Assembly (NCBI GenBank): GCA_031268115.1 | Contig: JAIRXV010000371.1 | Location: 1 to 15,340, forward strand | Reading direction: 5' to 3' | DNA: 15,340 nucleotides | Source of the DNA: Bifidobacteriaceae bacterium | GTDB taxonomy: Bacteria > Actinomycetota > Actinomycetes > Actinomycetales > WQXJ01 | Part shown: positions 14,706-15,340 of the stretch, in pieces | Layout: each line of letters starts with the position of its first letter | How positions within the stretch are numbered: the first letter of the stretch is position 1 | The notes under the pieces: generated by a model | The model's database searches: none | Told to the model about the DNA's origin: nothing | Seen by the model: the letters and a program-made list of their open reading frames with translations, nothing else | Made by a program: the position numbers and the translations under genes

Positions 14706-15340
14706 TTGACGGTGGTAGAGACGAGCGAGACGCTCAATTGTTACGTTGAGATTGAAGGCGACAGGCACCCCGAGTTCTTTAGGGGAACCGCGTGCGGAAC
14801 CTTCCTCGTGTACCACGGCACGGTCTACGGACCAAGCGAAATCCCCGCTGGTCTGATCCTTAATCAGATGGCTTTCACGCCAATTCAATGCTGGGGTGCG
14901 GAGCCTTCTGCGCCAGAAGGGAAGAGTTACAACCGGCGGTGTGTGATGGCCGGCACGTCGGGCATCTTACTGGAACAGGTCGACGTTTGGACGCCGGGCG
15001 GCACCAGCATCGACACCTCGATTAACCTCACTAGAACAGCCTCGGGGCTTCCGCCGGTGGGCCCCATCATTGTGTACCGCGCGGGCGACTGCTACGTGGC
15101 AGACAATGATTATGGGACCGGCTCGGTCAACCTCACGAACCGGACCGCTTCCCGCATCTCTGAACAGACTGGCCGCGTGCGGCAGTGGCAGGACACCACC
15201 GCCTCGCCGAGGGCGACCATGGCCGAAATGTATTACTTGAGTCTCTGGTGGCAGATCCGCTTGGGCGTGCCGTTCGCCAGTCAGTTCACGACCGACCGCC
15301 ACGACAACGCCGCCGGTCTGAGCTGGGAGGTGGACTCAAG
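14706..15340 (+). CDS. Unrecognised protein (3' end outside window)
   Basis: I do not recognise this family. The frame is open from 14649 to the right edge with no stop, and the only plausible starts are TTG 14706 (GGAG 5 nt upstream) and GTG 14712; I chose 14706. The visible part has 211 codons. It has no signal peptide or membrane segment. It looks beta-rich, with many Gly, Thr and aromatic residues. Five Cys are visible (C12 in LNCYVEIEG, C30 in GTACGTFLVYHG, then IQCWGAEP, NRRCVMAG and GDCYVADND). The last part turns helical and Trp-rich (AEMYYLSLWWQIRLGVPFAS). It is preceded by terminators, so it begins its own transcription unit. The codon use looks slightly less GC-biased than the glp genes. 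A cytoplasmic protein is the simplest reading; function unknown. Confidence 0.75.
   Translation, partial: MTVVETSETLNCYVEIEGDRHPEFFRGTACGTFLVYHGTVYGPSEIPAGLILNQMAFTPIQCWGAEPSAPEGKSYNRRCVMAGTSGILLEQVDVWTPGGTSIDTSINLTRTASGLPPVGPIIVYRAGDCYVADNDYGTGSVNLTNRTASRISEQTGRVRQWQDTTASPRATMAEMYYLSLWWQIRLGVPFASQFTTDRHDNAAGLSWEVDS

Noticed and set aside
14695..14709. ATG at 14695 as the start of the last gene
   Set aside because: It is out of frame with the long open frame and hits a stop after four codons.
14268..14737. Open frames on both strands in the C-rich region
   Set aside because: Pro/Arg/Gly-rich translations arising from C-rich repeats and hairpins, with no ribosome-binding site or family motif.

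Overview
The window looks like chromosome of a high-GC Gram-positive bacterium (actinobacterium). The GC content is high throughout and third codon positions are mostly G or C. GTG starts are used, the gene families match (GlpK/GlpD, YdbS/YdbT-type PH-domain proteins, a SorC-type regulator, a XerD-like recombinase), and one gene encodes a very large secreted multimodular glycosidase. I cannot name the genus from sequence alone.

Layout. (a) 1-4327 is a glycerol-use locus. On the minus strand glpD is followed after 61 bp by glpK, which runs off the left edge. A SorC-family regulator is read divergently, and a perfect TGCAC-N4-GTGCA dyad at 3333-3346 is the likely operator. (b) 4328-4509 is a short convergent gap with a 22-bp direct repeat. 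(c) 4510-7764 carries three minus-strand genes: a XerD/XerC-type tyrosine recombinase, then a small and a large bacterial PH-domain membrane protein (YdbS- and YdbT-like) that overlap by 4 bp. A G-rich tandem repeat with quadruplex motifs lies between the recombinase and the PH pair. (d) 7765-8247 is the control region of the giant gene. It has a consensus TTGACA -35 element, a perfect TGAACCGGTTCA palindrome touching it (LacI-family type), and two imperfect copies on either side. (e) 8248-14118 encodes a 1956-residue exported GH5-type glycoside hydrolase, probably mannanase-like. It is followed by FN3-like, several beta-sandwich/CBM-like, cohesin-like, helical (FIVAR-like) and two BIG2 Ig-like modules, with no dockerin and no LPXTG sorting signal. 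(f) 14119-14705 is a non-coding block with a series of strong hairpins and a C-rich repeat (quadruplex motifs on the minus strand). (g) 14706 to the right edge is an unrecognised gene, cut by the window.

Biologically the region combines glycerol catabolism, envelope functions and extracellular polysaccharide breakdown. The strongest leads are the modular glycosidase (cohesin-like plus FIVAR-like plus BIG2 modules without a sorting signal) with its three-site operator region, the SorC regulator paired with glpDK, and the two intergenic G-quadruplex-type repeats. I see no CRISPR array, prophage, transposase, rRNA or tRNA. I do not see a clear new defence or other multi-gene system.
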